Below are positions 8,951-18,570 of a DNA stretch of 64,000 bases, in pieces. The translations under genes and the position numbers were made by a program. The first letter of the stretch is position 1. Every line of letters starts with the position of its first letter. Source of the stretch: Bacillota bacterium (GTDB lineage Bacteria > Bacillota > UBA4882 > UBA8346); assembly GCA_023435565.1 (NCBI GenBank), contig JAEYRN010000048.1, forward strand, positions 1 to 64,000. Direction: 5' to 3'. The notes below the pieces were generated by a model. The model was not told the origin of the DNA and made no database searches. It saw only the letters and a list, made by a program, of their open reading frames with translations.

Positions 8951-9150
8951 AGGGATTTTTATTTGAAAAAAAGCTAAGAACTTGTAACTTTTATTGAGTA
9001 AATAACTATTACATGTTATTATCATAAAAAAATCAAACGAATGTTTTAACAAGATTAAACTATATATCCAAAAGTTTAGAGCTCTATTGTAACGGGAAAC
9101 TTAGTGGGCATTAAAAACTAATAATGCGATAAGAATAGCATCAATTATTA

Positions 9151-9178
9151 TTGGAACTTCTAAGCAAAATGTTAAAAT
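9151..9178 (+). promoter_or_regulatory. Probable sigma-A promoter of the GntR gene
   Basis: TTGGAA (9151-9156) and TAAAAT (9173-9178) with a 16-base spacer. The ribosome site AGGAG begins 16 bases after the -10, so the leader would be very short. Confidence 0.4.
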
Positions 9179-9207
9179 AGTATATAGAGAAGTAGGAGAT
9201 GATAAAA

Positions 9208-9918
9208 ATGATGAAAAATCTTCCCCCAATTAATTCCTTAAGTTATCAACCCTTATGGGAACAGGTCTACATGCTTTTACGAGAAGCGATAATTACTGGA
9301 AGACTAGATCCCGGGGAACAAATTACGGAACCCGGTATTGCAAGCCAGCTAAAGGTCAGCCGTACTCCCGTGCGGGAAGCCATGCGTATGCTGGAACTGG
9401 AAAACCTAATAGTGAACCTTCCCCGACGAGGAGCATTTGTTTGTGGCATCAAATCCAAAGATGAAATCGATGATATTTTTCAGGTAAGGATTATTCTGGA
9501 AGGTTTGGCTTCGGAGTTGGCGGCAAAAAAAATCCGCCCTGATCAGGTTGATAAATTAAAATACCAGTCTGCGCAGATAGCCGAATGCCTCGATAAGAAC
9601 GATTTAAAAAGATGCCTAGCTATCGATATCGCCTTTCATCAAATCATCTATGAAGCCTCGGAAAACGAATACCTGCAAAGATTTTTGGATAATCTTTTTG
9701 ACCAGATCACTCGTTTCCGTTTGGCTTCCCTGGCTGATGAAGGACGCATGAAGGAAGCTTTGGTCGAACATCAAAGCCTAGTCGCAGCCATTGAGGAGAA
9801 AAATTCCAGCCTTGCTAAGGAAATTGCGGAAAAACACATTCAAAACGCCTGGAGTAGAGTAATAAAAGTTTTCGAACGACAGCATTTTGATGTTAAAGGA
9901 TTGGGATTCGGGTCTTAA
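9208..9918 (+). CDS. GntR-family (FCD/FadR subfamily) transcriptional regulator
   Basis: 236 aa. An N-terminal winged helix (residues ~8-75) has the GntR pattern LREAIITGRLDPGEQI and SRTPVREAMRMLE. A helical FCD ligand domain follows, with conserved residues such as FHQIIYEAS near 150. FCD domains usually bind a metal and a carboxylate such as a TCA or amino-acid derivative. It is divergent from the glutamate synthase operon, so it probably controls that operon and itself. I use ATG 9208, 9 bases after AGGAG; the ATG at 9199 directly abuts the ribosome site. Confidence 0.87.
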   Translation: MMKNLPPINSLSYQPLWEQVYMLLREAIITGRLDPGEQITEPGIASQLKVSRTPVREAMRMLELENLIVNLPRRGAFVCGIKSKDEIDDIFQVRIILEGLASELAAKKIRPDQVDKLKYQSAQIAECLDKNDLKRCLAIDIAFHQIIYEASENEYLQRFLDNLFDQITRFRLASLADEGRMKEALVEHQSLVAAIEEKNSSLAKEIAEKHIQNAWSRVIKVFERQHFDVKGLGFGS

Positions 9919-10030
9919 AACAATAAATCTGAACTTAATCTGTCTTAACAAACCCAAATCCTATGGGGGTAAAGGTTTCATCAATACTAAATAATTCTTA
10001 ATTACGGACTATTTTTTCATTATGTACTAA

Positions 10031-10068
10031 AAGGATGATTCAAATCAATTGTATTCATCCTTCTTTTT
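10031..10068 (+). terminator. Rho-independent terminator after the GntR gene
   Basis: Stem AAGGATGA (10031-10038) pairs with TCATCCTT (10055-10062), followed by CTTTTTT. It lies about 110 bases past the GntR stop. The rest of the 366-base gap holds the promoter of the next gene and nothing else I recognise. Confidence 0.7.
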
Positions 10069-10224
10069 TCGGAATTCAGTAGCCAATCCGCTATAACAAT
10101 CAATGTGTTTTAAAATATCCACCAACTCTATTACTTATAGAAATCCAATCCCAAGCCGACCAAGTAAAAACAACAGCTTAAGGGAATTATACTAATCAAA
10201 TAAGGTTCATCACTTTTACTCTAT

Positions 10225-10253
10225 TTGACCTCTTGTTAAATCTGAAATATAAT
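10225..10253 (+). promoter_or_regulatory. Consensus sigma-A promoter of the small membrane protein gene
   Basis: TTGACC (10225-10230), a 17-base spacer, and a perfect TATAAT (10248-10253), 31 bases before the ATG. Confidence 0.7.
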
Positions 10254-10284
10254 TAGGTTAATTACCCTATCAGGAGAAATCGAA

Positions 10285-10662
10285 ATGCCCAACTATAACG
10301 GAGAAGATCCAAAAAACGATAATCAAAGCTCGTCCCATCACGGAACAAATGAAAAGCAGGACCATGTGAAAGTCCTTGCCCCTGAAGAACGAGATGATTT
10401 TAGAGGAATCACCATTAATACCGGTGATTCCGACGAATGGGAACAAGGTAACAGAAGTTATTACGAATCCAAATATAGCGACCCACATAAACGGGTTTAT
10501 GTCCGCCGTGTCAAGTTAAACTCGTTAAGCGCTATCTTGAGTTGGTTGATCATTAGTTTAGCAATTATCGCTGTAGTAATAATTGCCTTACCATTTCTTC
10601 TTTATTTAATAATTCCCATGCTTATTATCGGCCTTATCAGTAATCTTTTTCGACGACATTAG
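10285..10662 (+). CDS. Small C-terminally anchored membrane protein of unknown function
   Basis: 125 aa. The first ~75 residues are hydrophilic and charged, rich in Asn, Asp and Glu. Residues ~80-120 form a long hydrophobic stretch, probably two membrane segments, ending in the positive tail LFRRH. No recognisable domain. It has AGGAG 8 bases before the ATG and its own consensus promoter, so it is very likely a real single-gene unit. It is convergent with the yyaL gene. Confidence 0.65.
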   Translation: MPNYNGEDPKNDNQSSSHHGTNEKQDHVKVLAPEERDDFRGITINTGDSDEWEQGNRSYYESKYSDPHKRVYVRRVKLNSLSAILSWLIISLAIIAVVIIALPFLLYLIIPMLIIGLISNLFRRH

Positions 10663-10701
10663 CCCTATAAACATTTTTGAATTTTATTCGGAATTTTTTC
10701 T

Positions 10702-12771
10702 TTATTGAACCACACTTAATTCTTCGGATAAAAGAGCCACCTTCTCTAAATCTTCCCACTCGGTAATCGGCGGCAGACAACTCTGTTCCATACAAATATA
10801 ACATGTAGGCTTTCTATTGACTGGCTCCCGACCCTTGAAGAGTTCCTCTGCGGGATGTTCTTTTATCTCTTGCATGTTCCCAGCCCAGGCAAGAATACGA
10901 TAAGGTAAGAATTTCCGGCGGAGCCTCACTAAAAGTTCAGGAGGAGCATTATCTTCACTAACAAATACAAATTCCTTTATCCCCTGAAGATATCCGTCCA
11001 ACGCACTGATTAATCCGGCATAACCCCAACTGTTATGTTGCATCTCCCGGCTATAGGCTCTAAAAATACTTTCAGCTTCCTCTCTGAATTCACCTTTTCC
11101 AGTAAAAGCAGCTAACCTTAATAAATTCTCCGCCTGGACCGCAACTCCGCTGGGAATGGCCTGATCCGCGCCGGAAAGCGGGCGGCTTACCAATTCATTT
11201 TGATTTTTCGAAGTCAAATAGTATAAACCTTTTCCTTCACTGAACCGTTTGATAGCAGTTTCAGTAAGCTCAATTCCCCGTCCTAGCCATTCTTTATTAA
11301 AGTCAGCTTCATATAAATCCAGTAACCCTTGGGTTAGAAAAGCATAATCATCTAAAAAACCCTCTCCATAAGATTTACCGTCTTTAAAAATTCGAGCTAA
11401 ACTTCTATCAGCTTGATAAGCCGACTTTAAACAAAATTCCGCGGCTTGCCGGGCAGCTTTATAATCCAATATATTTTGAAACACTTGAAAGCTAATAGCC
11501 AAACCGCTAATCATTAACCCGTTCCAACTTATAATCACCTTTTCATCCCGGAAGGGTTTTACCCTTGTTTCTCGGACCTTTAAAAGTTTTTCACGAATTG
11601 ACTTCAGCTTTGTTGGAGCCAAATCATTAAACGGTTGATCTTCAAAATGATGCAGGCGGTTTAGAATGTTCTTGCCATCAAAATTGCCTGCCTCTGAAAC
11701 TCCATAATAATTTATGAGCAGCCGAGCATCATCTTCATCAAGAATTTCTTTGAGCTGATCGACAGTCCAGAGAAAATATTTGCCTTCCTCCCCTTCGCTA
11801 TCCGCGTCTTGCGTGGCATAAAAACCGCCATGCGGCGCAGTCATTTCACGGTGAACATAGTCGGCAGTCTCACGGACCACCTGCTTGAACTCTTCCTTTC
11901 CGGTCAGTTGGTACCCTATACTATATAACCGGAGCAATTGGGCATTGTCATAAAGCATCTTTTCAAAATGGGGTGCTAACCATTTACGGTCGGTAGAGTA
12001 ACGATGAAAACCTCCACCTAACTGATCGTAAATACCGCCCCGGGCCATCCGGGTTAACGTAAAAAAAACGTGTTTCAATTCACGGGATTCCGCTTGTCTA
12101 CTCCCAATAGTTAATAACAAACGTAAAAGGCTGGGATTGGGAAACTTGGGAGCATCATCGAAACCTCCATTGTTCGTATCCGCATAACGATATAATTCAT
12201 GAATCGCTTTTTCCGGAAATTCCTTCTCCGGCATCTCAGTGTGGTGAGCCAATCGCGCTTCAGTTTGAAGATACTTGGTAAGTTCGACCCCTGCTTCATC
12301 AATCTGTTCCCGCTCCTCTACCCATTTCCGGTGAACCGCTTCCAGAATATCAGGGAATCCTGGCCTACCATACATTGTTACCGGAGGATAATAGGTTCCC
12401 CCATAAAAGGGACGCCGGTCATGATCTAAAAAGGCAGTTAACGGCCAACCGCCGTGTCCGGTAATCATTTGGATCGCCTGCTGGTAAATCTGGTCGATAT
12501 CGGGCCGTTCCTCCCGATCAACCTTAATATTGACGAAGTATCGATTCATTAAGTCGCCAATCTCCGGGTCTTCAAAAGACTCCCGCTCCATGACATGGCA
12601 CCAGTGGCAGGCGGAGTAACCACAAGAAAGGAGAATGGGTTTGTCTTCTTCTTTGGCTTTGGTAAACGCTTCTTCACCCCAAGGGTACCAGTCGACCGGG
12701 TTGTGGGCGTGTTGAAGAAGATAAGGCGAACTTTCTCGAATTAAGCGGTTGGTGTTTTTAGTTTTCGACAT
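10702..12771 (-). CDS. yyaL: YyaL-type thioredoxin-fold / six-hairpin protein (DUF255)
   Basis: 689 aa, the normal length for the YyaL/spermatogenesis-associated protein 20 family. The N-terminal thioredoxin-like DUF255 domain starts at NRLIRESSPYLLQHAHNPV and holds the CGYSACHWCHVM signature near 50. The remaining ~500 residues are an (alpha/alpha)6 barrel like N-acylglucosamine epimerases and cellulases. The molecular role is still unsettled; a redox or sugar-linked function is inferred from fold. It is transcribed alone and divergent from a MATE exporter. Confidence 0.9.
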   Translation of the reverse strand: MSKTKNTNRLIRESSPYLLQHAHNPVDWYPWGEEAFTKAKEEDKPILLSCGYSACHWCHVMERESFEDPEIGDLMNRYFVNIKVDREERPDIDQIYQQAIQMITGHGGWPLTAFLDHDRRPFYGGTYYPPVTMYGRPGFPDILEAVHRKWVEEREQIDEAGVELTKYLQTEARLAHHTEMPEKEFPEKAIHELYRYADTNNGGFDDAPKFPNPSLLRLLLTIGSRQAESRELKHVFFTLTRMARGGIYDQLGGGFHRYSTDRKWLAPHFEKMLYDNAQLLRLYSIGYQLTGKEEFKQVVRETADYVHREMTAPHGGFYATQDADSEGEEGKYFLWTVDQLKEILDEDDARLLINYYGVSEAGNFDGKNILNRLHHFEDQPFNDLAPTKLKSIREKLLKVRETRVKPFRDEKVIISWNGLMISGLAISFQVFQNILDYKAARQAAEFCLKSAYQADRSLARIFKDGKSYGEGFLDDYAFLTQGLLDLYEADFNKEWLGRGIELTETAIKRFSEGKGLYYLTSKNQNELVSRPLSGADQAIPSGVAVQAENLLRLAAFTGKGEFREEAESIFRAYSREMQHNSWGYAGLISALDGYLQGIKEFVFVSEDNAPPELLVRLRRKFLPYRILAWAGNMQEIKEHPAEELFKGREPVNRKPTCYICMEQSCLPPITEWEDLEKVALLSEELSVVQ

Positions 12772-12984
12772 TTGATAATCTCCTTCAAATCAATTATCCA
12801 TTTGGTATAGTATATCCAAAAGAATACTCCGAACACCAATTCCCAAATTTATTAGCCCTCTTAATTCAACAATTTAATGTGAATTTATTGTAAACTATAA
12901 AAATTAGCAGGTTAATGCAATATTACCAAGAATATCTACGAGAAATAACAATTGACCTAAAAATAATTCCTTTTGGTGACATTT

Positions 12985-14340
12985 ATGGATAATCGATATC
13001 AAATTAAACTTAATCTATTACATCTTTCCTGGCCGATTTTTATTGAAAGAATTTCAGCCGGACTTGTCACTTTCACCGACACTCTCTTTCTATGCATGAT
13101 CTCCGATCATGTGGCAGCTTCCATCGGTATGTTGGGCTCGGTACTCATGTTCGGTTATTTTATTTTGCCCCAATTCACATTTGCCGGTACCAGTGTAGCT
13201 GCCCAATATATGGGAGCCAAACAAGACACTCATGTTGTTCCTACTTACATCGGGAACATTATTATTAGTACCGCTATGGGTAGCCTGATCGCCTTGGCAA
13301 TGTTTATTTTCTCCGGTAAAATCGGTCTTTGGCTTGGAATGAACCCTGAACAAAACGGCTATGCCACCGAATACCTCACTGTTGTTTCTTTTACTTTTAT
13401 CCTCGCCGGAGCCCGTTTTGCCTATTCATCAATCTTAGCGGCGCGAACTTTAACCCGCTGGAACATGTTCATTGCGATGGTTACCAATATTCTAAACATT
13501 TTATTTAAATTGGCTTTTATTAAAGGTTTTTGGTTTATTCCTCAAATGGGAATCAAAGGAATAGCCCTTGCAACCGTTATATCTTATGCTATTGGTTTAA
13601 TAATACTATTTTATCTGGTAAATATCCGTCTTAAAATTAGTTTTATGATTAACAATCTTTGGAACCGGGTTAAAGAAGTAATCCCACCGATTTTAAAAAT
13701 CGGTATTCCTTCTGCGCTCGAACCTTTTAGCTATGCTATCCAAAGTTTCGTGGTAGCGAAACTCATCATCAAACTTGGATTTACCGCTATGGGGGCCAAT
13801 ACTTACATCGGCAGACTTATTTTTGTTGACCTTGCCGTTTCATGGAGTCTAACCAGCGCTGGACAAATTATCATGAGCCACCACTTTGGTGCCGGCCTCT
13901 TGGACAAGGTTAACCGGACTTACTTGAAAATTGCGGCCTATTCTATGATTTTTGCCTTTGGAAACATCCTGATTTATCTCATTTGGCACGATTGGTTTTT
14001 GTCTTTATTCACTCAAGATCCGGTAATTAAAGGGACTGCTTTTTGGATTCTGGTTGTTTGTTTATTTATGGAACCAATCCGCTCAATTAACATCTTAAGT
14101 GGTGTAGCCCTTAAAACAGTCGGTGATGGTAAGTTCTCAGCGGCAATGGGTATTATCTTTATGTGGGGTGTGGTCCCGGTAATCATTTTAGCTTCAGATT
14201 TGGGGACAGGTATTATCGGTTTATGGGTCTGTCTGTTATTGGACGAAACGCTCCGCGCAATTATCAACTTTTGGCGCTGGAAGGTTGGTATTTGGAAGAA
14301 CGGTGGCGTAATCAGGCCAAATAAGTCCTTAGCAATTTAA
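12985..14340 (+). CDS. MATE-family multidrug/sodium antiporter
   Basis: 451 aa with about 12 membrane segments in two six-helix halves. The start resembles MatE proteins (LLHLSWPIFIERISAGLV), and the second half begins near residue 230 (ILKIGIPSALEPFSYAIQ). It exports cationic drugs or metabolites in exchange for Na+ or H+. ATG 12985 has GGTGA 5 bases upstream; an upstream TTG would add four residues but overlaps that site. A second, unlike MATE gene lies at 16.8 kb, so the two probably serve different substrates. Confidence 0.88.
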   Translation: MDNRYQIKLNLLHLSWPIFIERISAGLVTFTDTLFLCMISDHVAASIGMLGSVLMFGYFILPQFTFAGTSVAAQYMGAKQDTHVVPTYIGNIIISTAMGSLIALAMFIFSGKIGLWLGMNPEQNGYATEYLTVVSFTFILAGARFAYSSILAARTLTRWNMFIAMVTNILNILFKLAFIKGFWFIPQMGIKGIALATVISYAIGLIILFYLVNIRLKISFMINNLWNRVKEVIPPILKIGIPSALEPFSYAIQSFVVAKLIIKLGFTAMGANTYIGRLIFVDLAVSWSLTSAGQIIMSHHFGAGLLDKVNRTYLKIAAYSMIFAFGNILIYLIWHDWFLSLFTQDPVIKGTAFWILVVCLFMEPIRSINILSGVALKTVGDGKFSAAMGIIFMWGVVPVIILASDLGTGIIGLWVCLLLDETLRAIINFWRWKVGIWKNGGVIRPNKSLAI

Positions 14341-14375
14341 GGATTTTAAATTATAAGGAAAACAATCTAACCATG

Positions 14376-15512
14376 TCAGCCTGCTCGCGTTTGAATCTCC
14401 ACCCAAATTTCGATTAACTCATCCTGCCTTTGGACTTTAACCGGGATTTTATCCAAAGGACGATGTTTTAGCAATATACTGGTAATTTCTAAGGCATTGT
14501 TAACTTCAATTTGATCGACGGTTAATATAATATCGCCAATCTTTATTCCGGCATTGTATGCGCTCCCTGCAGCTGAATCATCAAGAAATTCCACACAAAC
14601 CCCACCGGTTTCACAAGGATTACCTCCAATCCCGATATAAGGAATAACCCGTGCTCCTTTACTGATTAGTTTTTCGCCGAGTTCTCGATTATTACGGACA
14701 AAAGCCAATCTTGTCGCATTCCAGCCATATTGATTGGTATAATTAATATCGGCGCCATACTCGATTAACAAATTAGCAGCAATGTAGTTTTCCTCGGAGA
14801 TTAATTCAATAAGTAAGGTATTGTCGTCGTTCCTTCCGGTTTTCTCGTTTACTGAGGCGCCGTTTTGGATCAGTAATTGCATTAATGTAAGATTTTTATT
14901 TTTAGCAGCCCAATAAAGCGGGGGCTTGCCGTTATTGTCCTTAATATCGGTTTCAATCTTGTATTTCAGAAGTATTTCAGCCAGTTCGACCATTAGGTTC
15001 CTATGACAAACCAAATGAAGCAGATTACCGCCTTGTACCTGGTCGTCATTATAACATAAATTTAGCTGAGCTCCTTTTTCGATTAGCTTTTGAGTCAATT
15101 GTACATCGTTCATCAAAATACTAGATTTTAAAGGCGTGACTATATCCAAACAAGCTTTCCCATCTACACTACCCTTAAAGGTCTTGATATAATTCACATC
15201 TTCAGCTAGTGGCAATAATTGATTGACGAGAGCTTTCCATGCTTGCGCCTCTTGGGATCCAGGACTATCAATAACTTCAAAGCAAGCTCTGTTCATTAAT
15301 TCAAAGAATATTTCGGCGGAAATTGCCTGAATCTGTATGTTATTTAACAAGATATCAAATTTTTCAGCAGACCCTCTCTTAATACAATAACTAATAACCT
15401 CATCCAACGGTTTAATTTGTTCCAAACTCCCTGTTGAAATTAAGGATTTGAGATTCGCCACAGACTCACTATCATTAATTGCCCGTTTTAATGCCGCCAA
15501 TGATAAACTCAT
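14376..15512 (-). CDS. Ankyrin-repeat protein with C-terminal PDZ domain
   Basis: 378 aa. Residues ~125-280 hold four to five ankyrin repeats with recognisable cores such as GGNLLHLVCHRN, NGKPPLYWAAKNKN and YGWNATRLAFVRNN. The last ~80 residues form a PDZ fold (SAAGSAYNAGIKIGDIILTV). There is no signal peptide or membrane segment, so a cytoplasmic protein-protein scaffold is likely. ATG 15512 is preceded by GAGGAG; an upstream ATG would add 25 residues without a ribosome site. Ankyrin joined to PDZ is rare in bacteria. Partner and function are unknown. Confidence 0.8.
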   Translation of the reverse strand: MSLSLAALKRAINDSESVANLKSLISTGSLEQIKPLDEVISYCIKRGSAEKFDILLNNIQIQAISAEIFFELMNRACFEVIDSPGSQEAQAWKALVNQLLPLAEDVNYIKTFKGSVDGKACLDIVTPLKSSILMNDVQLTQKLIEKGAQLNLCYNDDQVQGGNLLHLVCHRNLMVELAEILLKYKIETDIKDNNGKPPLYWAAKNKNLTLMQLLIQNGASVNEKTGRNDDNTLLIELISEENYIAANLLIEYGADINYTNQYGWNATRLAFVRNNRELGEKLISKGARVIPYIGIGGNPCETGGVCVEFLDDSAAGSAYNAGIKIGDIILTVDQIEVNNALEITSILLKHRPLDKIPVKVQRQDELIEIWVEIQTRAG

Positions 15513-15610
15513 AATTATTACTCCTCTGAAGATAATTTGATAATTCAAAGCCTGAATCTTACCGATAAAAAAACTGAGATGATCCAATTATAAATACTTG
15601 AGGGTGTTCC

Positions 15611-16471
15611 ATGGAAAATGAATATATAGCCCGAATCAATCAGGCAATCGACTATATCTATAAAAACCTTGATAAAAACCTTACCGTCGAAGAGATCGCA
15701 AACCATTGCTGTTTTTCCAAATTCTATTTTTGTCGGATTTTTAAATCTGTAATCAATGAAAGCTTATATGCTTTCATCAAAAGATTAAAATTGGAATATG
15801 CCGCCTTTAAATTGAAAACAACTCGCCGATCCGTCACGGAGATTGCTTTGGAAGCCGGTTATAGTCCCTCCAATTTCGCCACCGCTTTCAAAGAATACTT
15901 CGGAACCAACGCCACCGAATATCGGAAATCAGAGCACTACTTTGTTAAAGATAGTTACAGTTCAGTTATTGAATATATCCGATCATTGAAGCAACGAACC
16001 GACTTCTTTTCGGAGATTGACTCAAAAATTACTATCCGTAAGTTGGATGCAATGACTCTGGAATACAGACGTTATATCGGAAGCTATACCAAAGGCCTGC
16101 CCCAAGCTTGGGAAACTTTCTGTATCGAAATGGAACGAAAATATCCCTTAGCTTCGAATAAACAATATATTGGAATATCTTATGATGACCCTTTAATCGC
16201 TAATGACCAGAAATGTATTTACGATTTATGCTTAAAAGTTGACAAAGTCAGCGGCGTTAATACACTGCGTATCTATGGCGGCTATTACGCCTGTTATGAA
16301 TTCCATAACAAACTCGAACACCTGATTAATAGTTACAACGAAATATTCGCTTTATGGGCGCCTTTTTGTAAATATGAGCTTAATAACGGATTATGCTTAG
16401 AAGTATATCATTCTGGTTTGGATGAGCAAGGTTTTCTGCATCTGGATATTTATATCCCAATAAAAAGTTAA
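15611..16471 (+). CDS. AraC-family regulator with GyrI-like ligand domain
   Basis: 286 aa. The N-terminal ~110 residues are a double helix-turn-helix AraC domain (IDYIYKNLDKNLTVEEIANH and ITEIALEAGYSPSNFATAFK-like segments). Residues ~120-286 form a GyrI-like small-molecule domain, as in Rob and BmrR-type regulators that sense drugs. It lies between two MATE exporters and faces the downstream one in the same direction, so it may control drug export. GAGGG lies 6 bases before the ATG. Confidence 0.87.
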   Translation: MENEYIARINQAIDYIYKNLDKNLTVEEIANHCCFSKFYFCRIFKSVINESLYAFIKRLKLEYAAFKLKTTRRSVTEIALEAGYSPSNFATAFKEYFGTNATEYRKSEHYFVKDSYSSVIEYIRSLKQRTDFFSEIDSKITIRKLDAMTLEYRRYIGSYTKGLPQAWETFCIEMERKYPLASNKQYIGISYDDPLIANDQKCIYDLCLKVDKVSGVNTLRIYGGYYACYEFHNKLEHLINSYNEIFALWAPFCKYELNNGLCLEVYHSGLDEQGFLHLDIYIPIKS

Positions 16472-16516
16472 ATTTTTCTGAATCTCTGTGACTCTATGCC
16501 AAAATTATTAATCGCC

Positions 16517-16546
16517 AAAAACTGCTGGCATCCCAGCAGTTTTTTT
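16517..16546 (+). terminator. Rho-independent terminator after the AraC gene
   Basis: ACTGCTGG (16521-16528) pairs with CCAGCAGT (16533-16540) around a 4-base loop, flanked by A's and then T's. The remaining ~210 bases to the MATE gene show nothing else I recognise. Confidence 0.85.
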
Positions 16547-16759
16547 ATGGCAAGAATTCAGAAATAAAAAAGCATGGATTCAGAAGTTATTATTTTATTT
16601 GGATTGTAAAATCATTTTGTAAGTCATGGATCCGGACTTATTTTTTTAGTTTTGAAGAAACGGGGTGGTAGTATCAACAAAAGAAATATACCCGCGATTA
16701 ATGTACCGGAAAATTTGCTGTTACTCATGTTGTAAAAAATCTTATTTGGAGGACAATAT

Positions 16760-18094
16760 ATGCTCGATCAAAAAAATAAAAGTATGTTTCAAATATTCCT
16801 TAGTTATTCCATCCCCTGTATTATTGCAATGTTTTTAACCTCATTCATTACAATCGTCGATGGAATCTTTATCGGTTCTAAAATGGGCGGTAACGGACTG
16901 GCCGCAATCAACCTAACTTTACCTGTGCTCTACCTTCTACTGGCGTTAACAATTATGATTGGAGTCGGCGGTATTACTTTAGCATCTCATTCTTTGGGAG
17001 AAAAAAACCATAACAGCGCTAATCAGAAATTCACCTTTGCGTTAACCATCAACTTCTTGCTCAACCTGGCCTGCTTTATAATATTGTTTTTCTTTCAAGA
17101 ACAAATAATACTATTATTAAACGCCAAGGGAAAACTCTATGGTTACGTCCGGGATTATTTGGGAGTCATGAAGTATTTCTACTTATTTATGATGCTTAAT
17201 TTGACTTTTTCAATGTTCATCCGCAGCGAAGGTAAACCACAATTATCTCTATTATTCGGAGTCATCGGAAATATCATCAATATTATTTTGGATTACTTGT
17301 TTATTATGAAATTTAACTGGGGAATGAAGGGCGCAGCCATAGCTTCGGGATTATCCGTACTCTTCCCGTTTATAATTGGAATGATTTATTTTCTTTCCCG
17401 CTGGTCAGTATATAAGTTAGCAAAATTTAATTTTCAAATTTCAGTTTTGAAAAAGATGCTCCTTCTCGGATCGGCGGAATTTATCGCTCAGATTTCTATT
17501 TCGATCATTACCTATATTTTTAACTGGGTATTATTGAAACGGATTGGTATTAACGGAGTCGCTGCTTTTACGATTATCGGTTACATATCATTTATCGAAA
17601 ATATGATCTTAACGGGAATTGCGGTTGGTATCCATCCTGTTATCAGTTATAATTTCGGAGCCAAAAACCGCGAGGCTATCCTAAAGCTACTCTATATCGC
17701 TTTGAAAGCGGTAGTCTTGGTTGGAGTTATGACCTTTATTATTTCTTTTCTGGCTGGGAATATGATTATCAGGGTATTTGCAAAACAGAACTTAGAGCTT
17801 TTTCATATTGCTAACCTTGGTTTAAAACTGTTTTCGATCTCCTATATTCTAAACGGATATAATATACTAGCCGCCGCTTATTTTACTTCACTTGGAGATT
17901 CAAGTACGGCCGCGCTGATTTCAATATTAAGGAGCCTAGTTTTAGTATGCGTCTTGATCATTATATTACCTTATTTCATTGGTAATGTTGGTATCTGGTT
18001 AACCGCACCGTTTACGGAATTGATAACTTTCGCGGTATCATTAAACCGTATTAAACGGTCCACCAAGGGATTGCTTTTAGCAAATGGTTCTTAA
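16760..18094 (+). CDS. MATE-family (MepA-like) efflux transporter
   Basis: 444 aa with about 12 hydrophobic segments. The beginning (FLSYSIPCIIAMFLTSFITI, then VDGIFIGSKMGGNGLAAINL) matches MepA/NorM-like MATE exporters, with the internal repeat starting near 230. It moves toxic cations out in exchange for ions. GGAGG lies 8 bases before ATG 16760. It follows the AraC/GyrI regulator but after a terminator, so it has its own promoter. Confidence 0.88.
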   Translation: MLDQKNKSMFQIFLSYSIPCIIAMFLTSFITIVDGIFIGSKMGGNGLAAINLTLPVLYLLLALTIMIGVGGITLASHSLGEKNHNSANQKFTFALTINFLLNLACFIILFFFQEQIILLLNAKGKLYGYVRDYLGVMKYFYLFMMLNLTFSMFIRSEGKPQLSLLFGVIGNIINIILDYLFIMKFNWGMKGAAIASGLSVLFPFIIGMIYFLSRWSVYKLAKFNFQISVLKKMLLLGSAEFIAQISISIITYIFNWVLLKRIGINGVAAFTIIGYISFIENMILTGIAVGIHPVISYNFGAKNREAILKLLYIALKAVVLVGVMTFIISFLAGNMIIRVFAKQNLELFHIANLGLKLFSISYILNGYNILAAAYFTSLGDSSTAALISILRSLVLVCVLIIILPYFIGNVGIWLTAPFTELITFAVSLNRIKRSTKGLLLANGS

Positions 18095-18097
18095 ACT

Positions 18098-18361
18098 TTA
18101 GGCTATCCCTGTATTTTGTTTATCGCCTTTAATGGCCAAAACCCGCGTTTCAAACAATTGTTTCTGGCGATTTTTAGATTTTTGAACTGTTTTTGAATTT
18201 GTGAGTCGCTGGTATTGATTGAGTAAACAATCTAATTCGACACTAATCTCTAAAACATTCGCATCGGTACAACCTCGCTGGTTCCATATTTCGTTCATTT
18301 TTGCACGGGTAATCACAATTTGATTTTTTAATACTCTCAATTTTTTTGAATAATCCATCAT
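18098..18361 (-). CDS. Spo0E-like aspartyl-phosphate phosphatase
   Basis: 87 aa. The segment LRVLKNQIVITRAKMNEIWN followed by SVELDCLLNQYQRL is the Spo0E helical hairpin, with the S-x-E-L-D signature used to dephosphorylate Spo0A~P. Family members are 50-90 residues, matching the shorter start. ATG 18361 has GAGG 5 bases upstream; an earlier start would add 27 hydrophobic residues unlike the family. Its presence suggests sporulation controlled by phosphorelay. It ends 3 bases from the convergent MATE gene. Confidence 0.82.
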   Translation of the reverse strand: MMDYSKKLRVLKNQIVITRAKMNEIWNQRGCTDANVLEISVELDCLLNQYQRLTNSKTVQKSKNRQKQLFETRVLAIKGDKQNTGIA

Positions 18362-18470
18362 ACTAACCTCACATTTTATAAACTGGTGCAATACTTTCAG
18401 GGAACAAAAAGAAATTATAACAAAAATATACAAATATTTCAAAAAAAAATAAAGGACTTTTGTCCCAAAA

Positions 18471-18508
18471 TTAGAAGGCTATTGAATACCCATTCAATAG
18501 CCTTCTAA
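18471..18508 (-). terminator. Strong hairpin terminator of the DUF4097 operon
   Basis: A perfect 17-bp stem starting TTAGAAGGCTATTGAAT with a 4-base loop, then TTTT on the minus strand. It lies between the Spo0E gene and the DUF4097 gene. Confidence 0.75.
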
Positions 18509-18570
18509 TATTTTATCCCATTCCTATTATTGCCGGGGATTGTTTTAGTGTTCGAATGAATTAATATTTT

